Shown here piece by piece: positions 44,140 through 53,773 of a stretch of DNA of 64,000 bases (within the stretch, counting starts at the first letter, position 1; each line of letters opens with the position of its first letter). The notes below the pieces were generated by a model. The model was given only the letters and a program-made list of their open reading frames with translations. It made no database searches and was not told the origin of the DNA. This DNA comes from Spongiibacter taiwanensis (GTDB lineage Bacteria > Pseudomonadota > Gammaproteobacteria > Pseudomonadales > Spongiibacteraceae): positions 2,170,001 through 2,234,000 of the forward strand of contig NZ_CP098455.1 of the NCBI RefSeq assembly GCF_023702635.1. The letters are read 5' to 3'. The position numbers were made by a program, and so were the translations under genes.

Positions 44140-44950
44140 GCAGGTCAATTCGGCGCGCTTTAAGGGTATTGGCGAAGCGGTTACTGGGGTCATTCACGCC
44201 GAGTAGTATGGCTTCCTGCCTGCCCTGAACCCCGAGCTGGCGAGGGCTCGTTGCCTGCAGCAGCAGGTGCTCGACCCGCCGGGCGATGGCCTGCCCCGAA
44301 TCCACCCAGCTTACCTGTTTATCCAGGGCCCGCATGGCCGTGTCGAGTTGCTTTTGCACCAGCGGGAAGTGGGTGCAGGCCAGTACGACGGTATCCAGGG
44401 CAGCAAAATGCTCGCTGTCGGCAAAAGCTTGGGCGGCCCTTTGCCAGGCTGCTTTGTTGTCCTCGCCCTGCCAGAACAGGGCTTCTACCGCGCCTGCCAG
44501 CGCGGGGTCTCCCACCTTGATCACCTGACAATGGGCGGCAAAGTCTTGGATGAGCTGATCAGTATAGGGTCTGGCGATGGTGCCGGGGGTGGCGAGCAGG
44601 CCGATGACGCCGGTTTTGCTGTGGTTTGCTGCAGGCTTGATTGCAGGGACCACGCCCACCACCGGGATGGTCAGCTGGGAGCGCAGTGCTGGCAGTACCG
44701 TGGTGCTGGCGGAATTACAGGCGACCACGACCATATCGCAGAGATGGATGTTCAGCTGGGCGAGGATGGTTTCGCAAATATGCTCGGCCAGCGCCTGTTC
44801 CTGCCACTGACCGTAGGGGAAGCCGCCGCGGTCCATACAGTAAAGGAGATTCAGGTCGGGAAGAAGGCGGTGAATTTCGGCGCCGATACTGAGGGATCCG
44901 ACGCCGGAGTCAAACACTAGCACCCGAGGAGGGTGCTCTCCTGGGGTCAC
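44126..44950 (-). CDS. murI: glutamate racemase
   Basis: 274 residues. VFDSGVGSLSI at the start and the two catalytic cysteines C78 (VVACNSASTT) and C192 (VVLACTHFPLV) are in place. It makes D-glutamate for peptidoglycan in the cytoplasm. Its start overlaps the stop of the upstream peroxiredoxin gene by four bases, so the two are translationally coupled. Confidence 0.96.
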   Translation of the reverse strand: MTPGEHPPRVLVFDSGVGSLSIGAEIHRLLPDLNLLYCMDRGGFPYGQWQEQALAEHICETILAQLNIHLCDMVVVACNSASTTVLPALRSQLTIPVVGVVPAIKPAANHSKTGVIGLLATPGTIARPYTDQLIQDFAAHCQVIKVGDPALAGAVEALFWQGEDNKAAWQRAAQAFADSEHFAALDTVVLACTHFPLVQKQLDTAMRALDKQVSWVDSGQAIARRVEHLLLQATSPRQLGVQGRQEAILLGVNDPSNRFANTLKARRIDLLSAG

Positions 44951-45426
44951 AGCAGCTCGAGGATTTTTTCAGCGGCGCTGACGTCCACGCCCCCGGCTGG
45001 CTCTACAGCAAGATGGGAGATTTTACCGTCTTCCACAATCATCGCGTAGCGGCGTGAGCGGGTGCCCATGCCAAAGCCAGTGCCGTCCATTTCCAAACCG
45101 AGGGTCTTGGTCAACTCGGCGTTGCCGTCAGCCAGCATCAAGATTTCTTCAGCGTTGGAGGCTTTGCCCCAAGCACTCATCACAAAGGCATCATTCACCG
45201 ACAGGCAGACAATGGTGTCGACACCTTTGGCTTTGATCTTGTCCGCATTCACGACGTAACCGGGCAGGTGGGTTACGCTGCAGCCGGGGGTAAATGCACC
45301 GGGTACCGCGAACATCACCACTTTTTTGCCAGCGAAAATGCTGTCAGTGCTGATATCTTCCGGGCCTTTTTCGCCCATGACTTTGAGGGTTACTGAGGGA
45401 ATTGCGTCGCCAACTTGAATACTCAT
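44947..45426 (-). CDS. peroxiredoxin (Prx5 type)
   Basis: 159 residues from the ATG with an AAGGGG site. VVMFAVPGAFTPGCSVTHLPGYV contains the peroxidatic Cys C49; the KGVDTIVCLSVNDAFVMSAWGK region is typical of Prx5-type thiol peroxidases. A second Cys (C74 or so) lies in VCLSVND. It reduces hydroperoxides with glutathione or a similar donor. It is in one transcript with murI. Confidence 0.94.
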   Translation of the reverse strand: MSIQVGDAIPSVTLKVMGEKGPEDISTDSIFAGKKVVMFAVPGAFTPGCSVTHLPGYVVNADKIKAKGVDTIVCLSVNDAFVMSAWGKASNAEEILMLADGNAELTKTLGLEMDGTGFGMGTRSRRYAMIVEDGKISHLAVEPAGGVDVSAAEKILELL

Positions 45427-45509
45427 AGTGAGACCCCTTGTTGTTATTGCCTGCAATAGAAGGTTGGAGAGCAGGCAGTGTAACAGAGGGTTTTCTGTCG
45501 GGTAACACT

Positions 45510-45538
45510 CTTGAAAACTTAAAATTCGGGCCTATATA
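45510..45538 (+). promoter_or_regulatory. candidate heat-shock (sigma-32) promoter of hsp20
   Basis: CTTGAAA at 45510-45516, a 14-base gap, then CCTATATA at 45531-45538. This resembles the sigma-32 pattern CTTGAAA-N13-15-CCCCATNT. It would give a 5' leader of about 105 bases before the Hsp20 start. Confidence 0.5.
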
Positions 45539-45652
45539 GGCAGTAACAGCGCGCTGCTGAATTCATCTGGAGGTGGGCTCGGGGCCGGAGCAGTCCGGTA
45601 GGAGCCCGGTTAATTTGCGCCCTTAAAATTGGGGCGGGATTGGAGGTGTTTT

Positions 45653-46069
45653 ATGAGCAGCTATATTCCTTTTTCCCTGTTTGATTCTTTTCAACGCGAT
45701 ATCGGTCGTCATCTGGCGAGTCGCCCGACGGTGCAGAGCGAGCGTCCGCCGGCGGCGCCTCCAGTGGATGTGGTCGAGAACGATGAGGCCTATCTGCTGA
45801 CAATGGATGTGCCGGGTGTCGCCAACGACGCCATTGAAGTGACGGTTCACGATGGCGTGTTGGAAGTGCGCGGCGAACGCAGCATCCAGACCTCAGAAAA
45901 GTACCGCTCGGCGCTGCAAGAGCGTTGGCAGGGCAAGTTCCTGCGCCGCTTTCAGCTACCGGAGACGGTGGATGAGGAGCAGATTGCGGCTCGGGTGGAG
46001 CAGGGAGTGCTGGCCTTGCACATTCCCAAGCGTGCCCAGCAAACGCCGCGCCGGATCACGGTGCAGTAG
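45653..46069 (+). CDS. small heat-shock protein, Hsp20/alpha-crystallin family
   Basis: 138 residues from an ATG with a TGGAGGTG site. The alpha-crystallin domain runs from about residue 40 (PPVDVVENDEAYLLTMDVPGV) to the end, with LEVRGERSI, GKFLRRFQLPE and VLALHIPKR. It binds unfolding proteins without ATP in the cytoplasm. A possible sigma-32 promoter lies upstream. Confidence 0.94.
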   Translation: MSSYIPFSLFDSFQRDIGRHLASRPTVQSERPPAAPPVDVVENDEAYLLTMDVPGVANDAIEVTVHDGVLEVRGERSIQTSEKYRSALQERWQGKFLRRFQLPETVDEEQIAARVEQGVLALHIPKRAQQTPRRITVQ

Positions 46070-46172
46070 TGTTTCACTGGTGCCGCTGACCACGGATACG
46101 GGTTAGCGGCATTGCCCTGTCTGACGGGGCGTGCTGCAATAGTTTCTCACTGGTCGTTGGATTGATGCTCGG

Positions 46173-46937
46173 ATGGATTGGCGTAAGGAGTGGCATTCCC
46201 TGTTACTGGCAGTCGCGTTTCTCACACGGCTGCCAGTACCCCCCGATCCGGATTACAGCGATGCCAAACAGGCGCGCTCCACGCGGTATTTCCCACTAGT
46301 TGGTTTGTTCATCGGTGCTGTTGCCGGGATGGTGTACCTGGTGGTGCTGTGGTTGACCGGCAGTGTCCCGGTAGCGGTGCTGCTGTCGATGCTCGCTTCG
46401 CTGTTGCTGACCGGCGGCCTCCATGAGGATGGCCTGGCTGACTGCGCCGACGGATTGCTGGGTGGCCGCAGTCGCGAGGATGCCCTGCGTATCATGAAAG
46501 ATTCGCGCCTCGGCAGCTACGGGGTGCTGGCACTGATGATGGCGTTGCTGCTCAAGGCGGCGGCGCTGATTGAATTGGCCAATGTTGGCGTGATCGTGCC
46601 GGTGCTGGTATTGGCCCAGGGGCTCAGTCGCTGGGTCGCAGTATCCTTCCTCATTGATCTCGGATATGCCCGGGAGGAGGGCAAGTCCCAGAGCTTTTCC
46701 CAGCCGATGCCGGTGCGGGACTTCTGGCTGGCGGGCCTGGCCCTAGTGCCCTTGTTGCTGGTTTTTTCAATCACCACTCTGCTGCTCATCGCTGGCGCTT
46801 TGCTGCTGGCCAGGTTTGCCCTGGCCGCCTGGTTTCGCCGCCGTCTGGGCGGCTACACCGGCGATTTGCTTGGCGCAGCACAGCAAATATGTGAAATAAC
46901 GGTGTATCTCGCATTTCTGACAAGTTTGTCGGTCTAA
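46173..46937 (+). CDS. cobS: adenosylcobinamide-GDP ribazoletransferase
   Basis: 254 residues, all-membrane. It has FLTRLPVP, STRYFPLVGLFIGA, LLLTGGLHEDGLADCADGLLGG and MKDSRLGSYGVLAL, the CobS signatures with the acidic metal-binding motif. It joins ribazole to adenosylcobinamide-GDP to finish vitamin B12. No other cobalamin gene is seen nearby, so it may serve salvage or assembly with genes elsewhere. Confidence 0.95.
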   Translation: MDWRKEWHSLLLAVAFLTRLPVPPDPDYSDAKQARSTRYFPLVGLFIGAVAGMVYLVVLWLTGSVPVAVLLSMLASLLLTGGLHEDGLADCADGLLGGRSREDALRIMKDSRLGSYGVLALMMALLLKAAALIELANVGVIVPVLVLAQGLSRWVAVSFLIDLGYAREEGKSQSFSQPMPVRDFWLAGLALVPLLLVFSITTLLLIAGALLLARFALAAWFRRRLGGYTGDLLGAAQQICEITVYLAFLTSLSV

Positions 46938-47100
46938 TATTGTCGTATTAGCCGGGCGATGGGCGCCTGGCCTAACCGACGCTGAATACCGGTGTGGTCT
47001 CCGTTGTGAATAGTGCCGCTTTTTCGTGGCCACCAATGGGCACTTGCGCTACCCCGGACGGTCGTAGGTAAACAGGCAAGTTAAGCTCGAGGAAAAGACA

Positions 47101-47652
47101 ATGGACAAATCGATGCTGATTGGCGGTATTTTTGGTGCGGTGGCTGTCACTGCAGTAGGCAGTTACGCTGGCTATAACTATCTGGGTAAATCTCCCCAGT
47201 ACGCTGATGTGCTCAGCGTGACGCCGGTAGTGGAAACCTATTTTACCGACCGGGAAGAGTGTTACGACGAAGTGGTGCAGCAGCAGGCCGCGGTCAAGGA
47301 CAAAAACCAGATTGCGGGTACGGTCATCGGCGCGGTGATCGGCGGTGTGTTGGGTAATCAGGTTGGCGGTGGTAGCGGCAAGAAGGTTGCCACGGTTGCC
47401 GGCGCTGCGGCTGGCGGTTACGCCGGTAAGAAAGTGCAACAACAGCAACAGGCCAATGACGTGGTGACAACCACCGAGCGGCGCTGTCAGGTTGTGCAGG
47501 ACAAGCACGAGAAGATTACCGGCTACGAGGTGGAGTACAGCCTTGATGGTGAGATTGGCACCGTGACTATGGATGACAAGCCCAGCGGTAACACCATCCC
47601 GGTGAGCAACGGTCAGTTGGTACTGAACGCGTTGACCCCGGATGCTTCGTAA
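47101..47652 (+). CDS. glycine-zipper 2TM domain protein
   Basis: 183 residues. An N-terminal hydrophobic segment (about 5-24) is followed by the glycine zipper IAGTVIGAVIGGVLGNQVGGG plus ATVAGAAAGGYAGKKV (about 77-115), as in SlyB-type envelope proteins. The end is a C-terminal beta-rich domain with RRCQVV and ITGYEVEYSLDGEIGTVTMDD. It probably sits in the envelope. It precedes the PA2779/PA2778 pair on the same strand. Confidence 0.88.
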   Translation: MDKSMLIGGIFGAVAVTAVGSYAGYNYLGKSPQYADVLSVTPVVETYFTDREECYDEVVQQQAAVKDKNQIAGTVIGAVIGGVLGNQVGGGSGKKVATVAGAAAGGYAGKKVQQQQQANDVVTTTERRCQVVQDKHEKITGYEVEYSLDGEIGTVTMDDKPSGNTIPVSNGQLVLNALTPDAS

Positions 47653-47691
47653 CTAGCATCCAGTGAATTCAAAACGAAAGGGAGTAGTACT

Positions 47692-48087
47692 ATGAAGACC
47701 ACGAAAAGATCCAGCATTGCCATTGTGATGAGTATGTTTATTGCCTGGGCGGGGCTGTTCTCCAGCGTTGCCTCAGCGGCCATCATTGGCAACGAGCAAA
47801 TGATCACCGAGCAGCAACTGGCCTCCGACAAGGCAGAGATGAAGAATGCTTTGGCGAAGGCAGATGTGAAGGATCGGCTGCTGGCCTTGGGTGTAGAGCC
47901 CGCTGATGTCGATGCCCGTATCGATGCCCTGACAGCCGACGAGTTGGCCATGCTGCAAGATAAAATGGACGATATGCCTGCCGGTTCCGGCGCGCTGGGT
48001 CTGTTGGCGCTGCTGGTCCTGATTTTCTTCATTACCGACATCATCGGCGTGACCGATATCTTCCCCTTCGTTAACCCTGCTAACTAA
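47692..48087 (+). CDS. PA2779-family protein
   Basis: 131 residues. A signal peptide or first helix (IVMSMFIAWAGLFSSVASAA) is followed by a helical soluble part with ALGVEPADVDARIDALTADELAMLQDKMDDMPAGSGALG, and a final helix with IFFITDIIGVTDIFPFV. This is the PA2779 family of Pseudomonas, of unknown function. It is adjacent to its usual partner gene, the PA2778-like peptidase, three bases downstream. Confidence 0.9.
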   Translation: MKTTKRSSIAIVMSMFIAWAGLFSSVASAAIIGNEQMITEQQLASDKAEMKNALAKADVKDRLLALGVEPADVDARIDALTADELAMLQDKMDDMPAGSGALGLLALLVLIFFITDIIGVTDIFPFVNPAN

Positions 48088-48090
48088 GCG

Positions 48091-49047
48091 GTGTTACGAG
48101 CTGCAGTTTTGCTGCTGTGCATGGCGCTTGGCGCCTGCACAGCAGTGCCCACATTTACTCAACCCCAAGATATCGCTCAACGGCAACGCTTAGACGTTCC
48201 CTTTTATCCCCAACAGGAATATTTCTGTGGCCCGGCAGCATTGGCCGAGGTCGCTAATTTCCGCGGCCTGGAAACCGATCAGCAGACCGTGGCACGGCAG
48301 ACCTTTCTTCCGGGGCGCAAAGGCTCTCTCACCATTGAGATGTCGGCGGCCACCCGCCGGCTAGGGTTAATGCCCTATCCGCTACCGACAGACTTTGGCA
48401 GCCTGCTGGCAGAGCTCGATGCGGGTAATCCGGTATTGGTGTTGCAGAACTTGGGCTTTTCCTGGCTGCCCCAGTGGCACTATGCCCTCGCGGTGGGGTA
48501 TGAACTGGATAACCGTGTGCTGATTCTTCACTCCGGTGAGGAAGAGTATTACCGCCTGCCCTTTGATACCTTTTTGCATACCTGGCAGCGAGCCGATTAT
48601 TGGGCGCGGGTTGTGGTTGATGCCTCAACCATACCGGCAACCGCCCAGCCACTACCTTACCTGCGCACCGCCCTGGCCTTTGCCCAGACAGGCAATGCTG
48701 AGCTGGCGGATGGCTATTACCAGGCTGCGTTTGCCCGCTGGCCCGACAACACTACGGTGATGACGGCGGTGGCTAATAGCGCGCTGGAGACGGGTGACAG
48801 TCGCAGGGCCCGCAAGTTGTTTGAGACATTGTTGCGGCGCGAACCCAAGGCGCCGGCATTATGGAACAACTATGCCTATGCGCTGCAGGCCGACGGCTGT
48901 GATCTGGCCGCCAGCATGGCGATTTCGGTGGCCGTGCAATTGGCACCCGATGAACCGGGTTACCAGGAAAGTGCGAAGGATTTTCGTGCTGGCCGGGGCA
49001 TTGATCCGGCGCACTGCCCGCGTCCCAAAGGGGGCTTGCCCTTTTAG
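48091..49047 (+). CDS. PA2778-family C39-like cysteine peptidase with TPR
   Basis: 318 residues from a GTG start, likely coupled to the upstream gene. Lipobox ALGAC. The N-terminal papain-like domain has FYPQQEYFCGPAALAEVANFRG, with the active Cys, and the later WHYALAVGYELDNRVLILHSG, with the catalytic His. From about residue 180 TPR-like repeats follow (LPYLRTALAFAQTGNAELADGYYQAAF, NSALETGDSRRARKLFETLL). It is an envelope peptidase; its substrate is unknown, and the PA2779 neighbour is a candidate partner. Confidence 0.92.
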   Translation: MLRAAVLLLCMALGACTAVPTFTQPQDIAQRQRLDVPFYPQQEYFCGPAALAEVANFRGLETDQQTVARQTFLPGRKGSLTIEMSAATRRLGLMPYPLPTDFGSLLAELDAGNPVLVLQNLGFSWLPQWHYALAVGYELDNRVLILHSGEEEYYRLPFDTFLHTWQRADYWARVVVDASTIPATAQPLPYLRTALAFAQTGNAELADGYYQAAFARWPDNTTVMTAVANSALETGDSRRARKLFETLLRREPKAPALWNNYAYALQADGCDLAASMAISVAVQLAPDEPGYQESAKDFRAGRGIDPAHCPRPKGGLPF

Positions 49048-49077
49048 GGGCAGGCTCCCTCTATCTGACCGCTTTCG

Positions 49078-51393
49078 TTAAAGCCGCTTTCCTTTATCCG
49101 CCTTTGCCTGGGCAAAGAGGGCTGCCATTGTGCCCTGGGGCTGGGCGGCTTTGGCGTTGTGTTTCGCGGCGGCATTGCGGCCGCCTCCCCGGTTGGGGCG
49201 CTCCCGGTTGTTACCGGGGCTGTCGTGTTCAGCGGCGACGTCGTCGAGGCGCATGCTCAGGGCAATGCGTTTGCGCTGAGCGTCAACATCCATCACTTTC
49301 ACTTTTACGATATCGCCGGCCTTGACCACGCTGCGGGGGTCTTTGACGTAGTTGTGAGACAGGGCCGAGATGTGCACCAGCCCGTCCTGGTGGACGCCAA
49401 TATCCACAAAGGCACCGAAGTTGGTCACATTGGTGACCACCCCTTCCAGAATCATGTCGGCTTGCAGATCAGAAATTTTTTCGACACCGTCCTTGAACTT
49501 GGCGGTCTTGAAATCGGGCCGGGGGTCCCGGCCGGGCTTGTCTAACTCGGCGATAATGTCGCTGACGGTGGGCACACCAAATTGGGCATCGGCGTAGTCA
49601 GCGGCGCGCAGTGACTTGAGAAAGGCGCTGTCGCCAATCAATTGTTTGATCGGGCGGCCACAGTTTTTCACGATTTTCTCAACCACCGAGTAAGACTCTG
49701 GATGCACCGCTGACGCATCGAGGGGATTGTCGCCCCCGCTGATCCGTAAGAAGCCGGCGGCCTGCTCGAAGGTCTTGGCGCCAAAGCGGTTGACCGCTTT
49801 GAGGTCCTCGCGGCTTTTAAACACGCCGTGAAGATTGCGATGCTCAACAATGTTGGCCGAGATGGAAGTGTTGAGCCCAGACACCCGGGCAAGCAGGGCG
49901 GGTGAAGCGGTATTCACATCCACCCCTACGGCGTTTACACAGTCCTCTACGACCGCTTCCAGCGAGCGCGACAGCGCGGTCTGGGACACATCGTGTTGGT
50001 ATTGGCCAACACCGATGGACTTGGGATCGATTTTCACCAGCTCCGCCAGTGGATCTTGCAAGCGCCGGGCAATGGAGATCGCGCCGCGAATGGTTACGTC
50101 CAGGTCCGGAAACTCCCGGGCAGCATATTCCGAGGCGGAGTACACTGAAGCGCCAGCTTCGTTCACCATCACGCTGGTGCAGTCCAGCTCGGGCATGGCG
50201 GACAGCAGGTCTTTCACAAAGCGCTCGGTTTCCCGGCTGGCCGTGCCGTTGCCAATGGCGATCAGTGCGACGTTGTGCTTTTTGATCATCTGGGCCAGTA
50301 CCGCGCCTGATTCAGCGATCTTGTTCTGTGGCGGATTGGGGAAGATGGCGCCGTGATCCAGCACCTTGCCCGTGGCATCAATGACCGCCACTTTTACCCC
50401 GGTGCGCAGGCCGGGGTCGAGGCCGATGGTAGCGCGCTGGCCAGCGGGGGCGGCCAGTAGCAAGTCTTTCAGGTTCTGGGCAAACACGTCGATGGCGGCC
50501 TGATCGGCCTGCTCGCGGAGTTGGCCCAGCAAGTCGGTTTCCAGATGAGTGTAGAGCTTGATCCGCCAAGTCCAGCGAACCACCTCTTGCAGCCAGCCAT
50601 CAGCGGGTCGGCCCTGATCGCGAATCTGCCAGTGTTCGGCGACCATCACTTCACAGGGGCTGGTTTGTTCTTCGCCGACTTTGATGCTCAGGTTCAGGAT
50701 GGCTTCGTTGCGCCCCCGAAACATAGCCAGTGCGCGGTGTGAGGGGGTCGATCTGAGTGGCTCGCTGTGCTCAAAATAATCGCGGAACTTCTCGCCTTCG
50801 CTTTCTTTGCCGGTCATAACCGCGCTGGTTAACTGCCCCTCTTGCCAGAGAAAATCGCGCAGGCGGCTGAGCAGGTTTGCGTCTTCGCTGAAGCGCTCCA
50901 TCAAAATGTATTTGGCGCCGTCGAGCACGGATTTGATGTCAGCAAAGCCCTGTTCAGCGTTGAGGTAGTTGGTTGCCTCGGTCGCCGGGTCCAGGTCTGG
51001 GTTGGTATACAAAGCGTCGGCCAGGGGGCCGATGCCGGCTTCAATGGCTATTTGCCCCTTGGTTCGGCGCTTGGGCTTGTAGGGCAGGTAGAGGTCTTCC
51101 AGTCGACTCTTGGTATCGGCACTGAGAATGTCGCGCTCCAGCTCGGGACTGAGTTTGCCCTGCTCGCGAATGCTGTCGAGGATGGTCGCTCGGCGATCCT
51201 CTAACTCGCGCAGGTAGCCGAGCCGGGTTTCCAGATCGCGCATTTGGGTGTCGTCGAGCCCCCCGGTCACCTCCTTTCGGTAGCGGGAGATAAACGGCAC
51301 GGTTGCGCCCTCGTCGAGCAGGCCGATGGCGGCACTGACCTGACTCTCTTTCACATTGAGTTCGTTGGCGATGATCTGGGCGAGGGACGTCAT
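49078..51393 (-). CDS. tex: transcription accessory protein Tex
   Basis: 771 residues, full length. The N-terminal helical region ([40 protein letters not shown]) is followed by a YqgF-like fold with [15 protein letters not shown], helix-hairpin-helix modules ([30 protein letters not shown]) and a C-terminal S1 RNA-binding domain ([26 protein letters not shown]). It binds nucleic acid and affects transcription. The last 40 residues are basic and low in complexity. Confidence 0.97.
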   Translation of the reverse strand: MTSLAQIIANELNVKESQVSAAIGLLDEGATVPFISRYRKEVTGGLDDTQMRDLETRLGYLRELEDRRATILDSIREQGKLSPELERDILSADTKSRLEDLYLPYKPKRRTKGQIAIEAGIGPLADALYTNPDLDPATEATNYLNAEQGFADIKSVLDGAKYILMERFSEDANLLSRLRDFLWQEGQLTSAVMTGKESEGEKFRDYFEHSEPLRSTPSHRALAMFRGRNEAILNLSIKVGEEQTSPCEVMVAEHWQIRDQGRPADGWLQEVVRWTWRIKLYTHLETDLLGQLREQADQAAIDVFAQNLKDLLLAAPAGQRATIGLDPGLRTGVKVAVIDATGKVLDHGAIFPNPPQNKIAESGAVLAQMIKKHNVALIAIGNGTASRETERFVKDLLSAMPELDCTSVMVNEAGASVYSASEYAAREFPDLDVTIRGAISIARRLQDPLAELVKIDPKSIGVGQYQHDVSQTALSRSLEAVVEDCVNAVGVDVNTASPALLARVSGLNTSISANIVEHRNLHGVFKSREDLKAVNRFGAKTFEQAAGFLRISGGDNPLDASAVHPESYSVVEKIVKNCGRPIKQLIGDSAFLKSLRAADYADAQFGVPTVSDIIAELDKPGRDPRPDFKTAKFKDGVEKISDLQADMILEGVVTNVTNFGAFVDIGVHQDGLVHISALSHNYVKDPRSVVKAGDIVKVKVMDVDAQRKRIALSMRLDDVAAEHDSPGNNRERPNRGGGRNAAAKHNAKAAQPQGTMAALFAQAKADKGKRL

Positions 51394-51484
51394 GCTGATT
51401 ACTTCTTTATTTCTAAAAACGGGAGGGCATTATGCAAAAAGCGGCGCTGCCGCGCGAGGCTTGACAGGTGATTTGTAGACGGGC

Positions 51485-52123
51485 TCAGTCGCTCTGCATC
51501 AGTGCTTCAAACAGGGCGCAGCATTCATCGTAAAAGTAACGGAACTCGTCCTGTAGGTAGGGGGCGACCAGCGACATCAACTGGAAAACGCCCTGGTGAA
51601 TCATCACCTCGTTACTGGCCTGCTGTTCCCGCAGTTGGGTGTAGTTGAGCCAAAAGGTGAGGTTCAACGAGATATTGTCGGCCAGGCGCGCGAGCTGTAC
51701 GTCGGAAATTTCCAAAAAGCCCTGGCGGGTCAGTTCGTCCAGCACCGCCCGTGCTGCGGCGGTCTTCAGGTCGAGCAGTTTGCCAAAGCGCCGGCCGATA
51801 TCAGGGTAGCGTTGCAGCAGGTCGTTCAGGTTTCGGTAAAGGTAGCGGTGATTGAAGATATGCTCAAAGACAATGTAGAGGTAAAACCAGGCGTCCTGGG
51901 CGTTGAGGCTTTTTTCCAGAGGGGCGCCAAGAATGTCCTTGAGCTCGACTTCGAAGGCGCTGAATAACTCGGCAATGATCTCTTCCTTGCCGTGAAAGTG
52001 GTAGTACAGGTTGCCGGGGCTGATATCCAATTCATTGGCGATGTCGACGGTGGTCACGCTGGGCTCGCCTTCTTCATTGAACAGAGTGAGGCTTGCCAGC
52101 AGGATTTTTTCCCGGGTTTTCAT
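51485..52123 (-). CDS. TetR-family regulator, PhaD-like
   Basis: 212 residues from the ATG that starts the family domain; a start 13 codons earlier is less likely. TREKILLASLTLFNEEGEPSVTTVDIANELDISPGNLYYHFHGKEEII is the TetR helix-turn-helix. The effector domain holds FYLYIVFEHIFNHRYLYRNLNDLLQRYPDIG, as in PhaD-type regulators of polyhydroxyalkanoate genes. It lies just downstream of two phasin genes on the same strand, which supports that role. Confidence 0.88.
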   Translation of the reverse strand: MKTREKILLASLTLFNEEGEPSVTTVDIANELDISPGNLYYHFHGKEEIIAELFSAFEVELKDILGAPLEKSLNAQDAWFYLYIVFEHIFNHRYLYRNLNDLLQRYPDIGRRFGKLLDLKTAAARAVLDELTRQGFLEISDVQLARLADNISLNLTFWLNYTQLREQQASNEVMIHQGVFQLMSLVAPYLQDEFRYFYDECCALFEALMQSD

Positions 52124-52393
52124 TAATGAGTGGCTCCAATCAATTGAGTCGTAACTTGCCACGTTACCGCGGTGACTGTCCAGAAAGTTGGTGGACTGGT
52201 ACGACAGCGAAAAGGCAAGGGTAAATGGAGGGAGCGCTCGGAGCGGAGATTTGATTTCTGCAAAGCGCAGCGTCGGGGGCCGATTTTACAGGGTGGAATG
52301 CTTGAAGGGGCAGTGGGCGCTGTGGTCAAAACCCATCAGCGGCGCGTGCCAGCCATAGAGAGGAGGAGCCCCTGTCTACAGCTGGCAGGGGTG

Positions 52394-52855
52394 TTAGCTC
52401 GCTTTTTTCGGCGCTGCTTTTTTAGTCGCAGCCTTTTTTGCTACCGCTTTCTTCGCCGGTGCAGCCGCAGTAGCCTTGCTGGATTTGCTTAGGGCGTCGA
52501 CTTTCTTGCTTAGCGCGTCCAGTTTTTTCTCCAGACGATCAAGGTCGTCGGCGCTGGCAGTGTGACCGAAGCCGAGGCTTGCACGCATTTTGCTGATGCG
52601 CTCTTCAATGGACACGGTTTTGCCCAGGCTGGAAGCTTCGCCAAACTTCTCCTTGGCCTGCTCTTCCAGTTTGTTGCCTTTGGAGACCAGCTCTTTGAAC
52701 AGCTTGGGGGTTTCCTTGCTGGCTTTCTCTACGGCTTCTTGGGCCTCATCGTAGGCCCGCCCGTAAGCGCCGAGGCCGGCAAGCCAAATGCTCTTTGCCA
52801 GTTCCCCTGCCTGGGAAGTCACCTCTTTGAGGTTTTTCTTGCTGTCTTTGCTCAT
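52394..52855 (-). CDS. phasin with histone-H1-like tail (PhaF-type)
   Basis: 153 residues from an ATG with TGGAG upstream. The N-terminal phasin domain has SQAGELAKSIWLAGLGAYGRAYDEAQEAVEK. A coiled coil follows (DLDRLEKKLDALSKKVDALSK), and the tail consists of Ala/Lys/Pro repeats (APAKKAVAKKAATKKAAPKK). PhaF-type phasins coat PHA granules and bind DNA through this tail to distribute granules at division. Confidence 0.92.
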   Translation of the reverse strand: MSKDSKKNLKEVTSQAGELAKSIWLAGLGAYGRAYDEAQEAVEKASKETPKLFKELVSKGNKLEEQAKEKFGEASSLGKTVSIEERISKMRASLGFGHTASADDLDRLEKKLDALSKKVDALSKSSKATAAAPAKKAVAKKAATKKAAPKKAS

Positions 52856-53001
52856 GCTGATCTCCACTGCACAATTTGCCTACACAGCCTCCACCGACAG
52901 CTATCTGGTGAGAGTTTGTGGGACACACTTTAATGAGAAAATGCACGATGGCGGTTAAGCGCATCGTGCAAAAGGTTCGATCAATAACAGACCTGGGTGG
53001 T

Positions 53002-53024
53002 GGCAACACCAAAACGGTGTTGCC
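53002..53024 (-). terminator. hairpin between the two phasin genes
   Basis: Nine-base perfect stem (53002-53010 with 53016-53024) and a five-base loop, 21 bases after the upstream phasin stop. There is no T-run, so it may be an attenuating or mRNA-stabilising hairpin. It could set different levels of the two phasins. Confidence 0.45.
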
Positions 53025-53045
53025 GAATTTCTGCTCTCGCGCCGC

Positions 53046-53516
53046 TTACTCTGCAACAACTTCTTCGACTTTCTCGGCTTTGCGAGAAATGGAGCCTTTC
53101 ACTTTGTCGAAGCTGCCACGCAGTTCCTTCATGCGCTCTTCCACAGCCGCGTTGCTTTCCGTTTTCAGCTCAGCCAGTTTGCTTTTGGCTTGGGCCTTGG
53201 TTTCTTCAAACTTGGTTTTGGCCTGAGATTTGGTCTCTTCGAATTTAGAAATCGCTTTGGATTTGCTCTCTTCGAACAGGCTGACGGCGTCGCTTTGTAC
53301 TTTCTCGCCGCGGCTGATCAGGTCGTCAAAAATTTCGTTACGCTTGGCGTAGATGTCTTTCGCCTTGGCTTCGGTTTCTTTCAGTTTAGCTTCGGTGTTC
53401 TTGAACAGATCCTGGCTTTGCTCGAAAGCGCTGCCAGCGATGCCCAGATTGGCAAGATAGACTTCGCGAGCCAGGGTGCTAGCTTTGCTGAAAAACTCAC
53501 TTTTTGCTGCCGCCAT
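53046..53516 (-). CDS. phasin family protein (PhaI/PhaP-like)
   Basis: 156 residues from the ATG that starts the family domain; the longer frame adds a non-homologous leader. FFSKASTLAREVYLANLGIAGSAFEQSQDLFKN is the phasin start. A long helix rich in Lys/Glu follows, with near repeats EETKSQAKTKF and EETKAQAKSKL. It is a granule-surface protein, first in a unit with the H1-like phasin and the TetR regulator. Confidence 0.9.
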   Translation of the reverse strand: MAAAKSEFFSKASTLAREVYLANLGIAGSAFEQSQDLFKNTEAKLKETEAKAKDIYAKRNEIFDDLISRGEKVQSDAVSLFEESKSKAISKFEETKSQAKTKFEETKAQAKSKLAELKTESNAAVEERMKELRGSFDKVKGSISRKAEKVEEVVAE

Positions 53517-53734
53517 TGGATGGTTCCTCTCATATTGAATTTGCGCAAAAAAAGGGGCGGGCCTAGTTAGACACGCCGCCCCGAAGCGTCTCGTGTGAGT
53601 TGGACAATACGGAATATTTTTAGAATTCACATACTAGGTGGTTGCGACAGGAGCCACGTGTCTGAAGGAACATGCAAGCCCGGTCGTCATATGGCAAGGA
53701 AGATACCCGAGGCAAATACGCCAGGCATAAAAAA

Positions 53735-53757
53735 GGCGACCAAATGGTCGCCTTTTT
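53735..53757 (-). terminator. pckA terminator (bidirectional shape)
   Basis: Eight-base perfect stem 53735-53742 with 53745-53752, A-run on the left and T-run on the right. On the minus strand it lies 17 bases after the pckA stop. The remaining 53517-53730 has no supported gene. Confidence 0.85.
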
Positions 53758-53773
53758 CAGTTCACCGGTGTGA

